Source: Streptomyces dengpaensis
GTDB lineage: Bacteria > Actinomycetota > Actinomycetes > Streptomycetales > Streptomycetaceae
Length of the DNA stretch: 64,000 bases
Reading direction: 5' to 3'
Assembly (NCBI RefSeq): GCF_002946835.1
Contig: NZ_CP026652.1
Coordinates: 6,076,001-6,140,000 of the forward strand
In this document: positions 56,430 through 64,000 of the stretch, one piece after another
Numbering within the stretch: the first letter of the stretch is position 1
Layout: every line of letters begins with the position of its first letter
Translations under genes and position numbers: made by a program
The notes under the pieces: model-generated
Databases searched by the model: none
Seen by the model: only the letters and a program-made list of their open reading frames with translations
Told to the model about the DNA's origin: nothing

Positions 56430-56591
56430 GGAGGCGTCCGTCCGTCGACAGGGGCGGGTGCGTCAGCTGCGGCAGATAGTGCCGGAAGAAGAGTTCGGCC
56501 ACGAGCTCGCGGCGGCCGCGCACCTCGGGCGCGCGGCGAAAGCACGCTCGCAGTGCGCGAGCGGGGCCGTGATGCCTGTTTCGACGTGCCG

Positions 56592-56789
56592 TCAGGCCGT
56601 GCTGCCCTGGCCGAACTGGCCGTTCTCATCCCTTCGGTCGCCCTGGCCGGACGGCTTGCGGTGGCGGCCCTGTGGCCTCGCCGCGTCGTCACGGCCGACG
56701 ACCGGGCCGCGGTGCCTTCCGTGCCCCTCGTTTCCCTGGGTCCCCTGGGCGTTGGTGGCGGGCGGTTCCGTCGTGCTGGCGTCGTTCAT
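56592..56789 (-). CDS. Possible small Arg/His/Gly-rich protein
   Basis: A 65-residue reading with two GRHR(G/K)P motifs (HGRHRGPVVGRDD, PQGRHRKPSGQGD), rich in Gly, Arg, His, Asn and Gln, with no hydrophobic core. Similar short GRHR-containing proteins occur in Streptomyces, but I cannot name one. The ribosome site is weak. It may be a disordered peptide or a precursor; alternatively it is not a gene. 56430-56591 shows nothing. Confidence 0.4.
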   Translation of the reverse strand: MNDASTTEPPATNAQGTQGNEGHGRHRGPVVGRDDAARPQGRHRKPSGQGDRRDENGQFGQGSTA

Positions 56790-56838
56790 CTGAAGTGTTC
56801 ACCCCGTATGCAAGATCCTTCTTTACAGCCGGGGGATT

Positions 56839-58152
56839 CTAACTGCCGGTCATCGCGGGGGTGTGGGCGGCGGACTTGTTCTTCGGTGCCGGTCGGGCCG
56901 GGGAGGGAAGTCGGCCGTTCACCGGGGAGGGGAGCGGGCCGTTCACCGGGTAGGGGAGCCGACCGTTCAACGGTGACTGCTGGAGGGGTACCGGGCGTAC
57001 GGGTAACCGGCCCTCGGGGCCCTGACCGGGCTTCCGGTGCTCTCGGCCAGGGCCCCCTTCCCCCGCCCCCGTGGGTGCTCCGACCCGAGCCACGCCGCAC
57101 GCCACCACCCCCGTCGCGTACGGCAGTTGGAGCACCCCCTCTCTGGTCCACAGGCCGGTTCCCGCCAACCAGCCCTCGGGGGCCGGGAGATGGTGGACCT
57201 GGCGTTCGGCGGGGCGCCAGACGCCCAGCCAGGTGCCGTCCGGGCCGTCGATGCGCAGGGCGACCGCGCAGGTCTCCGGGGTCAGGACCTGGCCCGGCTG
57301 GATCGCGAAGGGTGTCAGCGCGCAGTCCGTCGCGCGCAGGCACTCCGGGAAGCGGACCGGCAGCGTGCTGCCGAGGACGCCCCAGCCGAGGCGGTCGTGG
57401 CCCGGGGACGGGGCGTCCGAGCGGATGAGGAGGAGTCCGCTGTCGGCGTCCGCGAGGAGCAGGCGGTCGTTGCTGTGCTCGGCGATCTGGAGGAGCGGCG
57501 AGACCTCGCCGCCGCGCTCCAGGTCGACGACGACCGTCTTGGTGCGGCCGTCCTGGAAGCGGTCCAGGGCCAGCAGGCGGCCGGTGTCGTCCAGCCACAC
57601 CCCGCCCGAGCAGCGGCCCGGCACCTCGGCCAGGTGTTCGGGGCCGAACGCGCCGCCCGCCACCAGCCACACCGCCGTGGAGCCACGGCCCACGGCGAGG
57701 GCGTACGCGTGTGTTCCGGCCCGGGAGGGCGGCAGCAGCCGCAGCCGGGTGCCTTCGTCGGGGCACTCCACCGCGCCGAGCGGCAGCTCGCCGGTGCCGG
57801 GCCCGGTCGGGTAGAGGAGGGAGAACGCGTGGCGTCCGTCCACCACGCGGTGGATCAGCACCCTTCCATCCGTCAGCGGCAGCACCTCGGTGCCGGGCTC
57901 CTCCGGCTGGTGGGAGGGCAGAGGTACGGCGTACGGCTCGGGGCCGTCCACTGTCCAGCGCTCCGGGTACCAGCACTCGCCGTCGAGGGCGAGGCGCGCC
58001 GCGTACGTGCCGTCAGCGGTGATCACACAGGCGGGACGCGGGGGCCACTTGTGCTCGTACTGCTCGTGCTGCTCGTCGTCGTGCCCGTCGTGCTCGTCGT
58101 GCTCGTTCTCCGCCGCGGGCTCCGCCGTGGACTCCGTCGCACAGGCCGTCAT
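56839..58152 (-). CDS. Hypothetical protein, beta-propeller-like, with His/Asp/Glu-rich start and repeat tail
   Basis: A 437-residue protein of unknown function. Residues about 14-36 are a His/Glu/Asp-rich metal-chelating-looking stretch (EHDEHDGHDDEQHEQYEH). Residues about 40-370 consist of recurring strand blocks ending in Asp-Gly/Asp-x-Gly turns (ITADGTYAARLALDGECWYP, VWLDDTGRLLALDRFQDGR, LLLADADSGLLLIRSD), consistent with a propeller. The last 50 residues are repeats of PSPVNGRL/PYPVNGPL. The ATG at 58152 has GGAGG upstream. No signal peptide is seen. 58153-58414 shows no gene. Confidence 0.8.
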   Translation of the reverse strand: MTACATESTAEPAAENEHDEHDGHDDEQHEQYEHKWPPRPACVITADGTYAARLALDGECWYPERWTVDGPEPYAVPLPSHQPEEPGTEVLPLTDGRVLIHRVVDGRHAFSLLYPTGPGTGELPLGAVECPDEGTRLRLLPPSRAGTHAYALAVGRGSTAVWLVAGGAFGPEHLAEVPGRCSGGVWLDDTGRLLALDRFQDGRTKTVVVDLERGGEVSPLLQIAEHSNDRLLLADADSGLLLIRSDAPSPGHDRLGWGVLGSTLPVRFPECLRATDCALTPFAIQPGQVLTPETCAVALRIDGPDGTWLGVWRPAERQVHHLPAPEGWLAGTGLWTREGVLQLPYATGVVACGVARVGAPTGAGEGGPGREHRKPGQGPEGRLPVRPVPLQQSPLNGRLPYPVNGPLPSPVNGRLPSPARPAPKNKSAAHTPAMTGS

Positions 58153-58414
58153 CGTTCGGTCACCTCCTGCGACGAAATTAGTTTTCGCACGCACAGACGT
58201 GGGACCGACAGGCGGCCGCTTCACACATAAGGGTGGCCATGTCGGGATTCGCCTGAGGAAACGGGGGAGGGTGTGCTGAAGGATGGTGGGGAGACGGGGG
58301 TGGGGTACGAGGGACAGCCCCCGGTCGCCACGTGTGCCCTGGTCGACCGGTCCGTGCCCGGTGTGACCTGCCACGGCTGGTCGGGCACGGACATAAGGCG
58401 GGTAGCCTAATGCC

Positions 58415-59275
58415 GTGCCCCGTCTGTCTGAAGTCATCGCCGCGCTCGACGCTCTCTGGCCCCCTGAGAGGGCCGAGGGATGGGACGCGGTCGGCACGGT
58501 CTGCGGTGACCCCGACCAGGACGTCACCCGTGTCCTGATCGCCGTCGACCCTGTCCAGGACGTCGTCGACGAGGCGGTGAAGCTGGGCGCCGACCTGCTG
58601 GTCACCCACCACCCGCTCTATCTGCGCGGTACGACGACGGTGGCGGCCGCCACCTTCAAGGGCCGGGCCGTGCACACCCTCATCAAGAACGACATCGCGC
58701 TGCACGTCGCGCACACCAACGCCGACCGCGCCGATCCGGGAGTCTCCGACGCCCTCGCGGGCGCGCTCGACCTCCGTGTCGTACGTCCCCTCGTGCCGGA
58801 CCCGACCGACCCGGACGGCCGCCGTGGCCTGGGCCGCGTCTGCGAGCTGGACCACCCGCTGACCGTCCGCGAGCTGGCCGTGCGTGCCGCCGAGCGGCTG
58901 CCCGCCACCGCGCAGGGCATCCGCGTCGCGGGCGACCCCGAGGCGCTCGTACGGACCGTCGCGGTCAGCGGCGGCTCCGGCGACAGCCTCCTGGACGACG
59001 TACGCGCCGCCGGCGTGGACGCCTTCCTCACCGCGGACCTGCGTCACCACCCGGCCTCAGAGTTCATCGCGGATCGCGCTCACAGCCCTCTCGCGCTGCT
59101 CGACGCGGCGCACTGGGCCACCGAGTGGCCCTGGTGCGAGCTGGCCGCCGCCCAGCTCGACGAGATCTCCGACCGGCACGGATGGGGACTTCGCGTCCAC
59201 GTCTCCAAGACGGTCACCGACCCCTGGACCGCCCACGCGGCCTCCCCTACCGACACATCAGGAGCCCCCAACTGA
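58415..59275 (+). CDS. Nif3-like dinuclear metal centre protein
   Basis: A 286-residue Nif3/YbgI family protein (DUF34), a ring-forming protein with two metals per subunit. Metal ligands are seen in LVTHHPLYL (His-His) and the Asp of HTNADRADPG; the C-terminal ligand region is DAAHWATEW. The opening LSEVIAALDALWPPERAEGWD is the family start. The physiological role is unsettled (nucleotide or metal related). The start is the GTG at 58415. Its stop overlaps the zinc-ribbon gene start by four bases. Confidence 0.92.
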   Translation: MPRLSEVIAALDALWPPERAEGWDAVGTVCGDPDQDVTRVLIAVDPVQDVVDEAVKLGADLLVTHHPLYLRGTTTVAAATFKGRAVHTLIKNDIALHVAHTNADRADPGVSDALAGALDLRVVRPLVPDPTDPDGRRGLGRVCELDHPLTVRELAVRAAERLPATAQGIRVAGDPEALVRTVAVSGGSGDSLLDDVRAAGVDAFLTADLRHHPASEFIADRAHSPLALLDAAHWATEWPWCELAAAQLDEISDRHGWGLRVHVSKTVTDPWTAHAASPTDTSGAPN

Positions 59276-60015
59276 ACGCCGCGCCCGCCGACCAGATCCG
59301 ACTTCTCGACGTCCAGGCCCTCGACGTACGCCTGCAGCAGCTGGCGCACAAGCGGAGGTCGCTGCCCGAGCACGCCGAGATCGAGTCGCTGAACAAGGAC
59401 CTCACGCAGCTGCGCGACCTGCTCGTCGCCGCGCAGACCGAAGAGAGCGACTGCGCCCGCGAGCAGACCAAGGCGGAGCAGGACGTCGACCAGGTGCGCC
59501 AGCGTGCCGTCCGCGACCAGCAGCGCCTGGACTCGGGTGCCGTCACCTCGCCCAAGGACCTGGAGAACCTCCAGCGCGAGATCACCTCCCTCGCCAAGCG
59601 CCAGGGTGACCTGGAGGACGTCGTCCTCGAGGTCATGGAGCGCCGGGAGTCCGCGCAGGAGCGCGTCGCCGAGCTGACTGGGCGGGTCTCCTCCGTCGAG
59701 TCGAAGATCGACGATGCGACGGCGCGCCGGGACGCCGCCTTCGAGCAGTTCGACGGCGAGGCGGCCACCGCGACGAAGGAGCGCGAGGTCATCGCGGGCA
59801 CCATTCCCGCCGACCTGCTGAAGCTCTACGACAAGCTGCGCGAGCAGCAGGGCGGCGTCGGCGCGGCCCGGCTCTACCAGCGCCGCTGCGAGGGCTGCCG
59901 CCTCGAGCTCAACATCACCGAGGTCAACGAGGTGAAGGCGGCCTCCCCGGACACCGTGCTGCGCTGCGAGAACTGCCGCCGCATCCTGGTGCGCACGTCC
60001 GAGTCCGGTCTGTAA
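59272..60015 (+). CDS. Coiled-coil protein with C-terminal C4 zinc ribbon
   Basis: A 247-residue protein. Residues about 20-180 form a long antiparallel coiled coil (RLQQLAHKRRSLPEHAEIESLNK, EQDVDQVRQRAVRDQQRLD). The end is a zinc ribbon with CEGC and CENC pairs (RRCEGCRLELN, RCENCRRILV). It is nearly always found between Nif3 and RNase H in actinobacteria. No ATG, GTG or TTG fits the start; the reading that keeps the conserved NAAPADQIRLLDVQALD begins with a CTG at 59272, GGAG seven bases upstream, in the overlap CTGA. The function may be chaperone- or nucleic-acid-related; unproven. Confidence 0.9.
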   Translation: MNAAPADQIRLLDVQALDVRLQQLAHKRRSLPEHAEIESLNKDLTQLRDLLVAAQTEESDCAREQTKAEQDVDQVRQRAVRDQQRLDSGAVTSPKDLENLQREITSLAKRQGDLEDVVLEVMERRESAQERVAELTGRVSSVESKIDDATARRDAAFEQFDGEAATATKEREVIAGTIPADLLKLYDKLREQQGGVGAARLYQRRCEGCRLELNITEVNEVKAASPDTVLRCENCRRILVRTSESGL

Positions 60016-60064
60016 GCCAGTAAGTCTGATCCGAAGCCAGTCAGTCTGTTCCGGTCTGTAAGCC
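60004..60064. repeat. 46-bp duplication across the zinc-ribbon gene stop
   Basis: TCCGGTCTGTAAGCC at 60004 and 60050. The first copy carries the last codons and TAA stop (60013-60015). Confidence 0.8.
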
Positions 60065-60089
60065 CGTGAGTCTGTAAGGGGCCTGTCGC

Positions 60090-61418
60090 GTGCGGGAGTT
60101 CATCGTCGAGGCCGACGGCGGTTCCCGGGGCAACCCGGGGCTCGCGGGCTACGGCTCCGTGGTCATCGACGCGGCCACGGGGGAGACGCTGGTGGAGCGC
60201 GCCGAGTACCTCGGCGTCGCCACCAACAACGTCGCGGAGTACCGAGGGCTGGTGGCGGGCCTGCGCGCGGCCCGCGAACTGGACCCGTCCGCCTCGGTCC
60301 GCGTCCGCATGGACTCCAAGCTCGTCGTCGAGCAGATGTCCGGCCGCTGGAAGATCAAGCACCCGGACATGAAGCCGCTGGCCGCCGAGGCGTCCCGCGT
60401 CTTCCCGCCCACCCAGGTCACGTACGAGTGGATTCCGCGCGACCGGAACAAGCACGCCGACCGGCTCGCCAACGAGGCGATGGACGCGGGGCGGCGCGGG
60501 GAGGCATGGTCACCGTCGGCGTCGACGGCGGAACTGGACGCGCGGGCGGCACGATCGGCGGTGCCCGAGCCGTCGGGTCCGCCCGGGGACGCGGCGGCGG
60601 GTGCGGCGAAGGCCCGCGCGGCACTGGCCGAGGGGCGGGCCCCCGTTGCCGCGCGGCCCCGCGGCGGAGCCGCGAAGGCCGAAGCCGACGTGCGGGCCGC
60701 AGGGAACGTGGCGACCGGGCCGAGTGAGGCACCCCCCGGCGAAGCCGGGACGACCCCGGCCCCGGCCGTCGGATGGGGCGCATCCCCTGACCTCGGCGCT
60801 CCCGCCACCTTCGTCCTGCTGCGCCACGGCGAGACCCCGCTGACCCCGCAGAAGCGGTTCTCGGGGAGCGGCGGAAGCGATCCGTCGCTGTCGGACGTGG
60901 GACGGGAACAGGCCGAGCGGGTCGCGGCGGCGCTTGCCGCGCGCGGCACGATCCAGGCGATCGTGTCGTCGCCGCTCACCCGGACCCGGGAGACCGCGGG
61001 AGCCATCGCCGCCCGCCTCGGGCTCGACGTGGTCGTCGAGGAAGGGCTGCGCGAGACGGACTTCGGGGCGTGGGAAGGGCTGACGTTCGGCGAGGTGCGG
61101 GAGCGCTACCCCGACGACCTCGACGCCTGGCTCGCCTCGCCGAAGGCCGAACCGACCGGTGGCGGCGAGAGTTTCGCGGCGACCGCCCGTCGCATAGCGG
61201 CCACCCGCGACAAGCTGACGGCCGCGTACGCGGGCCGCACCGTGCTGCTCGTCTCGCACGTCACCCCGATCAAGACCCTCGTACGCCTGGCCCTCGGCGC
61301 CCCGCCGGAGTCGATGTTCCGGATGGAACTGTCCGCGGCCTCGCTCTCGGCGGTGGCGTACTACGCGGACGGCAACGCGAGCGTCCGGCTGTTCAACGAC
61401 ACGTCTCACCTGCGCTGA
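60090..61418 (+). CDS. Bifunctional RNase H / acid phosphatase
   Basis: A 442-residue fusion of the type studied as S. coelicolor SCO2299. Residues 1-130 are RNase HI with Asp9 (EADGGSRGNPG), Glu50 (NNVAEYRGL), Asp75 (MDSKLVV) and Asp124 (NKHADRLANEA). A linker of about 115 residues, Ala/Gly/Pro-rich, follows. Residues about 245-442 are a histidine phosphatase (FVLLRHGETPLT, SSPLTRTRETA, EGLRETDFGAWEG, LVSHVTPI), probably the alpha-ribazole phosphatase (CobC) type. The GTG at 60090 follows a short duplicated leader (a 46-bp repeat copying the zinc-ribbon stop region). Confidence 0.95.
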   Translation: MREFIVEADGGSRGNPGLAGYGSVVIDAATGETLVERAEYLGVATNNVAEYRGLVAGLRAARELDPSASVRVRMDSKLVVEQMSGRWKIKHPDMKPLAAEASRVFPPTQVTYEWIPRDRNKHADRLANEAMDAGRRGEAWSPSASTAELDARAARSAVPEPSGPPGDAAAGAAKARAALAEGRAPVAARPRGGAAKAEADVRAAGNVATGPSEAPPGEAGTTPAPAVGWGASPDLGAPATFVLLRHGETPLTPQKRFSGSGGSDPSLSDVGREQAERVAAALAARGTIQAIVSSPLTRTRETAGAIAARLGLDVVVEEGLRETDFGAWEGLTFGEVRERYPDDLDAWLASPKAEPTGGGESFAATARRIAATRDKLTAAYAGRTVLLVSHVTPIKTLVRLALGAPPESMFRMELSAASLSAVAYYADGNASVRLFNDTSHLR

Positions 61419-61591
61419 GACCGCCGCACCCGCGCCGAACCCGTCGCACCCGCGCCGGGCAGCCAGGGCTCGCACCCAACTCGCCCTCCGGACACCCCAG
61501 TCGCAGCGGCACGGCGAATCCGAGCGCGTCCCGCCGGGCTCGCTCGCAGCTACGTACTCCGCCAACTCCTCCGCGAGCGCGTCGAGATGCC

Positions 61592-61794
61592 TGAGCGCGC
61601 GGATCGTCGTCCGTGTGGCGTGAGCGCGCGGATCGTGGTCCGTGTGGCGTGAGCGCGCGGATCGTGGTCCGTGTGGCGTGAGCGCGCGGATCGTGGTCCG
61701 TGTGGCGTGAGCGCGCGGATCGTGGTCCGTGTGGCGTGAGCGCGCGGATCGTGGTCCGTGTGGCGTGAGCGCGCGGATCGTGGTCCGTGTGACC
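61592..61794. repeat. 29-bp tandem array, seven copies, after the KDPG aldolase stop
   Basis: TGAGCGCGCGGATCGTGGTC plus CGTGTGGCG repeats exactly every 29 bases from 61592 to 61794. Degenerate copies merge into the last codons of the aldolase gene (stop at 61810-61812). There are no spacers, so it is not CRISPR. 61419-61591 has no gene; a 20-bp GCACCCGCGCCG duplication follows the RNase H stop. Confidence 0.92.
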
Positions 61795-61809
61795 CGAGCA
61801 CGCGGATCC

Positions 61810-62460
61810 TCAACCGCGTGGCCCGAGCGCCGCCGCCTCGCGTGCCAGGCCCTCGATGCGTCCCCAGTCCTTCGTCGCGAGCGCGTCGGCGGGGAGCAAC
61901 CAAGTGCCGCCCACGCAGCCGACGTTGGGGAGTGCCAGATACTCCGGCGCGGAGGCGAGGCCGATTCCGCCCGTCGGGCAGAAGCGCGCCTGGGGCAGCG
62001 GGCCCGCCAGCGACTTGAGGTACGCTGTCCCGCCGGCCGCCTGTGCCGGGAAGAACTTCATCTCGCGCACGCCCCGCTCCAGCAGCGTAACGACCTCCGA
62101 CGTGGTGGACACCCCCGGCAGGAAGGGCACCCCGGACCCCCGCATCGCCTCCAGCAGTACGTCCGTCCAGCCCGGGCTGACCAGGAAGCGGGCGCCCGCC
62201 GTCACCGAGTCGGCCACCTGTTCCGGCGAGAGGACCGTGCCCGCGCCGACCACCGCGTCGGGCACCTCCGCCGCGATCGCCCGGATCGCGGCGAGCGCGG
62301 CCGGTGTCCGCAGCGTCACCTCGATCGCGGGCAGCCCGCCCGCGACCAGCGCCCGCGCCAGCGGTACGGCGTCGGAGGCGTCCGTGACCACGACGACGGG
62401 GACCACGGGGGCGAGGTCCAGGACGGAGGCAGGCGGGGACGAGGGCAGCGGCGACGTCAT
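61810..62460 (-). CDS. eda: KDPG/KHG aldolase (2-dehydro-3-deoxyphosphogluconate aldolase)
   Basis: A 216-residue class I aldolase that splits KDPG to pyruvate and glyceraldehyde-3-phosphate. The catalytic Glu is in AIEVTLRTPAAL and the Schiff-base Lys in REMKFFPAQAAGG. The phosphate site is RFCPTGGI, and GAGTVLSPEQV is also typical. Length is normal. The ATG at 62460 has AGGA at a good distance; the ATG at 62469 is possible. No edd gene is next to it, so it may serve general hexuronate or KDPG turnover. A 29-bp tandem array begins at its 3' end. Confidence 0.92.
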   Translation of the reverse strand: MTSPLPSSPPASVLDLAPVVPVVVVTDASDAVPLARALVAGGLPAIEVTLRTPAALAAIRAIAAEVPDAVVGAGTVLSPEQVADSVTAGARFLVSPGWTDVLLEAMRGSGVPFLPGVSTTSEVVTLLERGVREMKFFPAQAAGGTAYLKSLAGPLPQARFCPTGGIGLASAPEYLALPNVGCVGGTWLLPADALATKDWGRIEGLAREAAALGPRG

Positions 62461-62538
62461 GCCGTTCATCCTGCACAGCGCTCGCAGCATGCGCAAAGGT
62501 CGTTGCGCATGCTGCAACGGGCCGTGTCGGGGGGCGGC

Positions 62539-63339
62539 TCAGTGGATCTCCGTCACCACCACGTCCAGCGCCCACGGCCTGCCCGCCCTGCCGGGCGCCT
62601 CCGCCTCCACCACGTACCCCAGGTCCCGCAGCGCCTCCACCAGCGCCGCCGGGTCCTTCGGCGCCGCGCCCGCGGTGAGCAGGCTGCGTACGATCTTGCC
62701 CTTGGTCGCCTTGTTGAAGTGGCTGACGACGGAACGCTTCTCGACCCCGTTCACCAGTTGCGCGTGCAGCACCCGGACGGTCGCCGTCCGCCCCGCGACC
62801 TCGCCCTTCGGCTTCCACGCCGCCGCGTAAGCCGAGGACCGCAGATCCAGCACCAGCCCGTCGCCGGCCGCCTCGGGCAGCGCGATGGCCATCGGCGTAC
62901 GCCAGTGCGCGCCCAGCGCCCCGAGTCCGGGCAGCTTCACGCCCATCGAGCAGCGGTACGACGGGATCCGGTCAGTCACCCGGACCGCGCCCCACAGGCC
63001 GGAGAAGACGAGGAGCGAACGGCTCGCGCGCCGCTTGGCCGCCGTGTCCAGGGAAGCCAGGTCCAGGGCGTCGTACAGGACACCTGTGTAGATCTCTCCG
63101 GCCGGGCGGGCGCCCGCCGTCCGCAGGTCCGTGTTCTTCGCGATCTCGCCGCGCAGGCCCTCACTCAGGCCGAGCACCTCGCGGGCCTTCTCCTCGTCGC
63201 CCGCGCACAGCTCGACCAGCTCGTCGAGGACCGCCTGACGTGCCTCGGCGAGGCCGGGCAGGGACAGCGACTCCGCCTTCAGCGGGGCTCCTCGGCCGGA
63301 GGGAGCCTTGCCTTCGGAGGGCGGCAGCAGCACGAGCAC
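62539..63339 (-). CDS. yaaA: Peroxide stress protein YaaA
   Basis: A 266-residue DUF328 protein. The opening LVLLPPSEGKAPSGRG is diagnostic. YTGVLYDALDLASL, VFSGLWGAVRVTDRIPSYRCSMG and the late VSHFNKATKGKIVRSLL are the other conserved blocks. In E. coli YaaA limits intracellular iron and protects from H2O2. It is monocistronic on the minus strand, with a 65-bp gap to the aldolase gene, and divergent from the RNB exonuclease. Confidence 0.93.
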   Translation of the reverse strand: MLVLLPPSEGKAPSGRGAPLKAESLSLPGLAEARQAVLDELVELCAGDEEKAREVLGLSEGLRGEIAKNTDLRTAGARPAGEIYTGVLYDALDLASLDTAAKRRASRSLLVFSGLWGAVRVTDRIPSYRCSMGVKLPGLGALGAHWRTPMAIALPEAAGDGLVLDLRSSAYAAAWKPKGEVAGRTATVRVLHAQLVNGVEKRSVVSHFNKATKGKIVRSLLTAGAAPKDPAALVEALRDLGYVVEAEAPGRAGRPWALDVVVTEIH

Positions 63340-63459
63340 GGTTGTTTTCTCCTCACGGTGGATGGGCCCCGCGCCAGCCTAAGGGGTGCCGCGCGGTCAC
63401 TCCCCGGCCTGGAAGGCGCCGGGAGTGCCGACCGCGACCGCGCGGCCTACGCTCAGTCC

Positions 63460-64000
63460 ATGCCTCGCCGTCACATCCGCGTCATCGCCGGCGCAGCCGA
63501 GGCCCCCCTGCGGGCGGCCCTGCGCGCGCTGCGGACCGAGCTCGGTGTGCCCGACAGCTTCCCGGCCGACGTACTGGAGGAGGCGGAACGGGCACCCCGT
63601 CTCCCCTCCTACGACGCGACGGTCATCCCTCTGTTCACCATCGATCCGCCGACCTCCGCCGACCTCGACCAGGCGATGCACCTCGCGCGGCGCGAGCAGG
63701 GCGGCTACCGCGTGCGGTACGCGATCGCCGACGTCGCTGCCTTCGTCGTACCCGGCGGCGCCCTGGACGCCGAGGCGCACCGGCGGGTGACGACCCTCTA
63801 CTTCCCGGACGAGAAGGTCCCGCTGCATCCGACGCGGCTGTCCGAGGGCGTCGCCAGTCTGCTCCCGGACCAGACCTGCCCGGCCGTGCTGTGGACGATC
63901 GACCTCGACGCGGAGGGCCGTACGGTGGCGGCCGACGTACGCCGTGCCCTCGTCCGCAGCCGCGCCAAGCTCACCTACGCGCAGGTGCAGGGGCTGATCG
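63460..64000 (+). CDS. RNB-domain exoribonuclease (RNase II/R family), 5' part
   Basis: The first 180 residues of an RNase II/R-like 3'-5' exoribonuclease; the gene runs off the right edge. The catalytic RNB start is seen: LFTIDPPTSADLDQAMHLARRE provides the metal-binding Asp cluster, and YAIADVAAFVVPGGALDAEAHRR and TLYFPDEKVPLHPTRLSEG follow. Only about 55 residues precede the domain, with no cold-shock domains, so it is the short actinobacterial form. The ATG at 63460 has no clear ribosome site. Confidence 0.92.
   Translation, partial: MPRRHIRVIAGAAEAPLRAALRALRTELGVPDSFPADVLEEAERAPRLPSYDATVIPLFTIDPPTSADLDQAMHLARREQGGYRVRYAIADVAAFVVPGGALDAEAHRRVTTLYFPDEKVPLHPTRLSEGVASLLPDQTCPAVLWTIDLDAEGRTVAADVRRALVRSRAKLTYAQVQGLI

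Noticed and set aside
61592..61794. CRISPR array
   Set aside because: Units are head-to-tail with no spacers and no cas genes are near.

Overview
The window is high-GC actinobacterial DNA, almost certainly from a Streptomyces. The evidence is strong third-position GC, many GTG and TTG starts, GTGA/ATGA stop-start overlaps, F420-type LLM oxidoreductases, a DUF5753/DUF397/anti-sigma-like cluster, and a cobalamin ECF operon of the type seen in S. coelicolor. I see no phage, transposase, CRISPR, rRNA or tRNA. The accessory interest lies in regulatory RNAs, operators and repeats.

Layout. 0-5 kb: the 3' end of a multicopper oxidase, then small orphan genes (GNAT, DUF1801, PanE-like, DUF2277). 5-10 kb: a DedA-like protein, a truncated DoxX remnant, an FAD/NAD(P)-binding protein and a PhoD-like phosphatase. 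10-18 kb: a secreted HNH nuclease, a yybP-ykoY (Mn) riboswitch with its GDT1-type exporter, a HAD phosphatase, an MFS pump with a winged-helix tail, DUF1992, an FHA-like protein, an O-methyltransferase and an MFS remnant. 18-26 kb: a GT87/PAP2 fusion, a divergent P450/thiolase pair, an XRE-DUF397-ATPase cluster, a YoaK family protein and a secreted lytic transglycosylase. 26-33 kb: a five-gene cobalamin-type ECF uptake operon behind a cobalamin riboswitch. 33-37 kb: an MBL hydrolase, aldehyde dehydrogenase, [3Fe-4S] ferredoxin, an apparently orphan TPP riboswitch and a KstR-like TetR repressor. 37-41 kb: a translationally coupled GT4/methyltransferase/alpha-toroid cassette. 41-53 kb: membrane and lipoproteins, an LLM oxidoreductase, an amidase, two MFS pumps and a two-component system. 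53-56 kb: a MaoC hydratase, Zn-dependent alcohol dehydrogenase and SDR. 56-64 kb: a propeller-like protein, Nif3, zinc ribbon, RNase H/phosphatase, KDPG aldolase, YaaA and the start of an RNB exoribonuclease.

How genes may work together. P450, thiolase, ALDH, ferredoxin, MaoC, ADH, SDR, F420 oxidoreductase and MBL hydrolase look like a dispersed sterol or branched-chain acyl-CoA degradation set. Their promoters carry two recurring palindromes: a KstR-like TnnAACnnGTTnnA box, also present upstream of the KstR-like gene itself, and a second box, CTGAYGnnnCRTCAG. The TPP aptamer points towards the 3' end of the KstR-like gene, with no thiamine gene behind it.

A second theme is repeat expansion. 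Short tandem arrays or duplications sit at the 3' ends of many genes, often copying the last codons. A conserved C-rich intergenic element occurs three times plus a fragment, and a roughly 40-bp palindromic element sits in-frame inside two genes.
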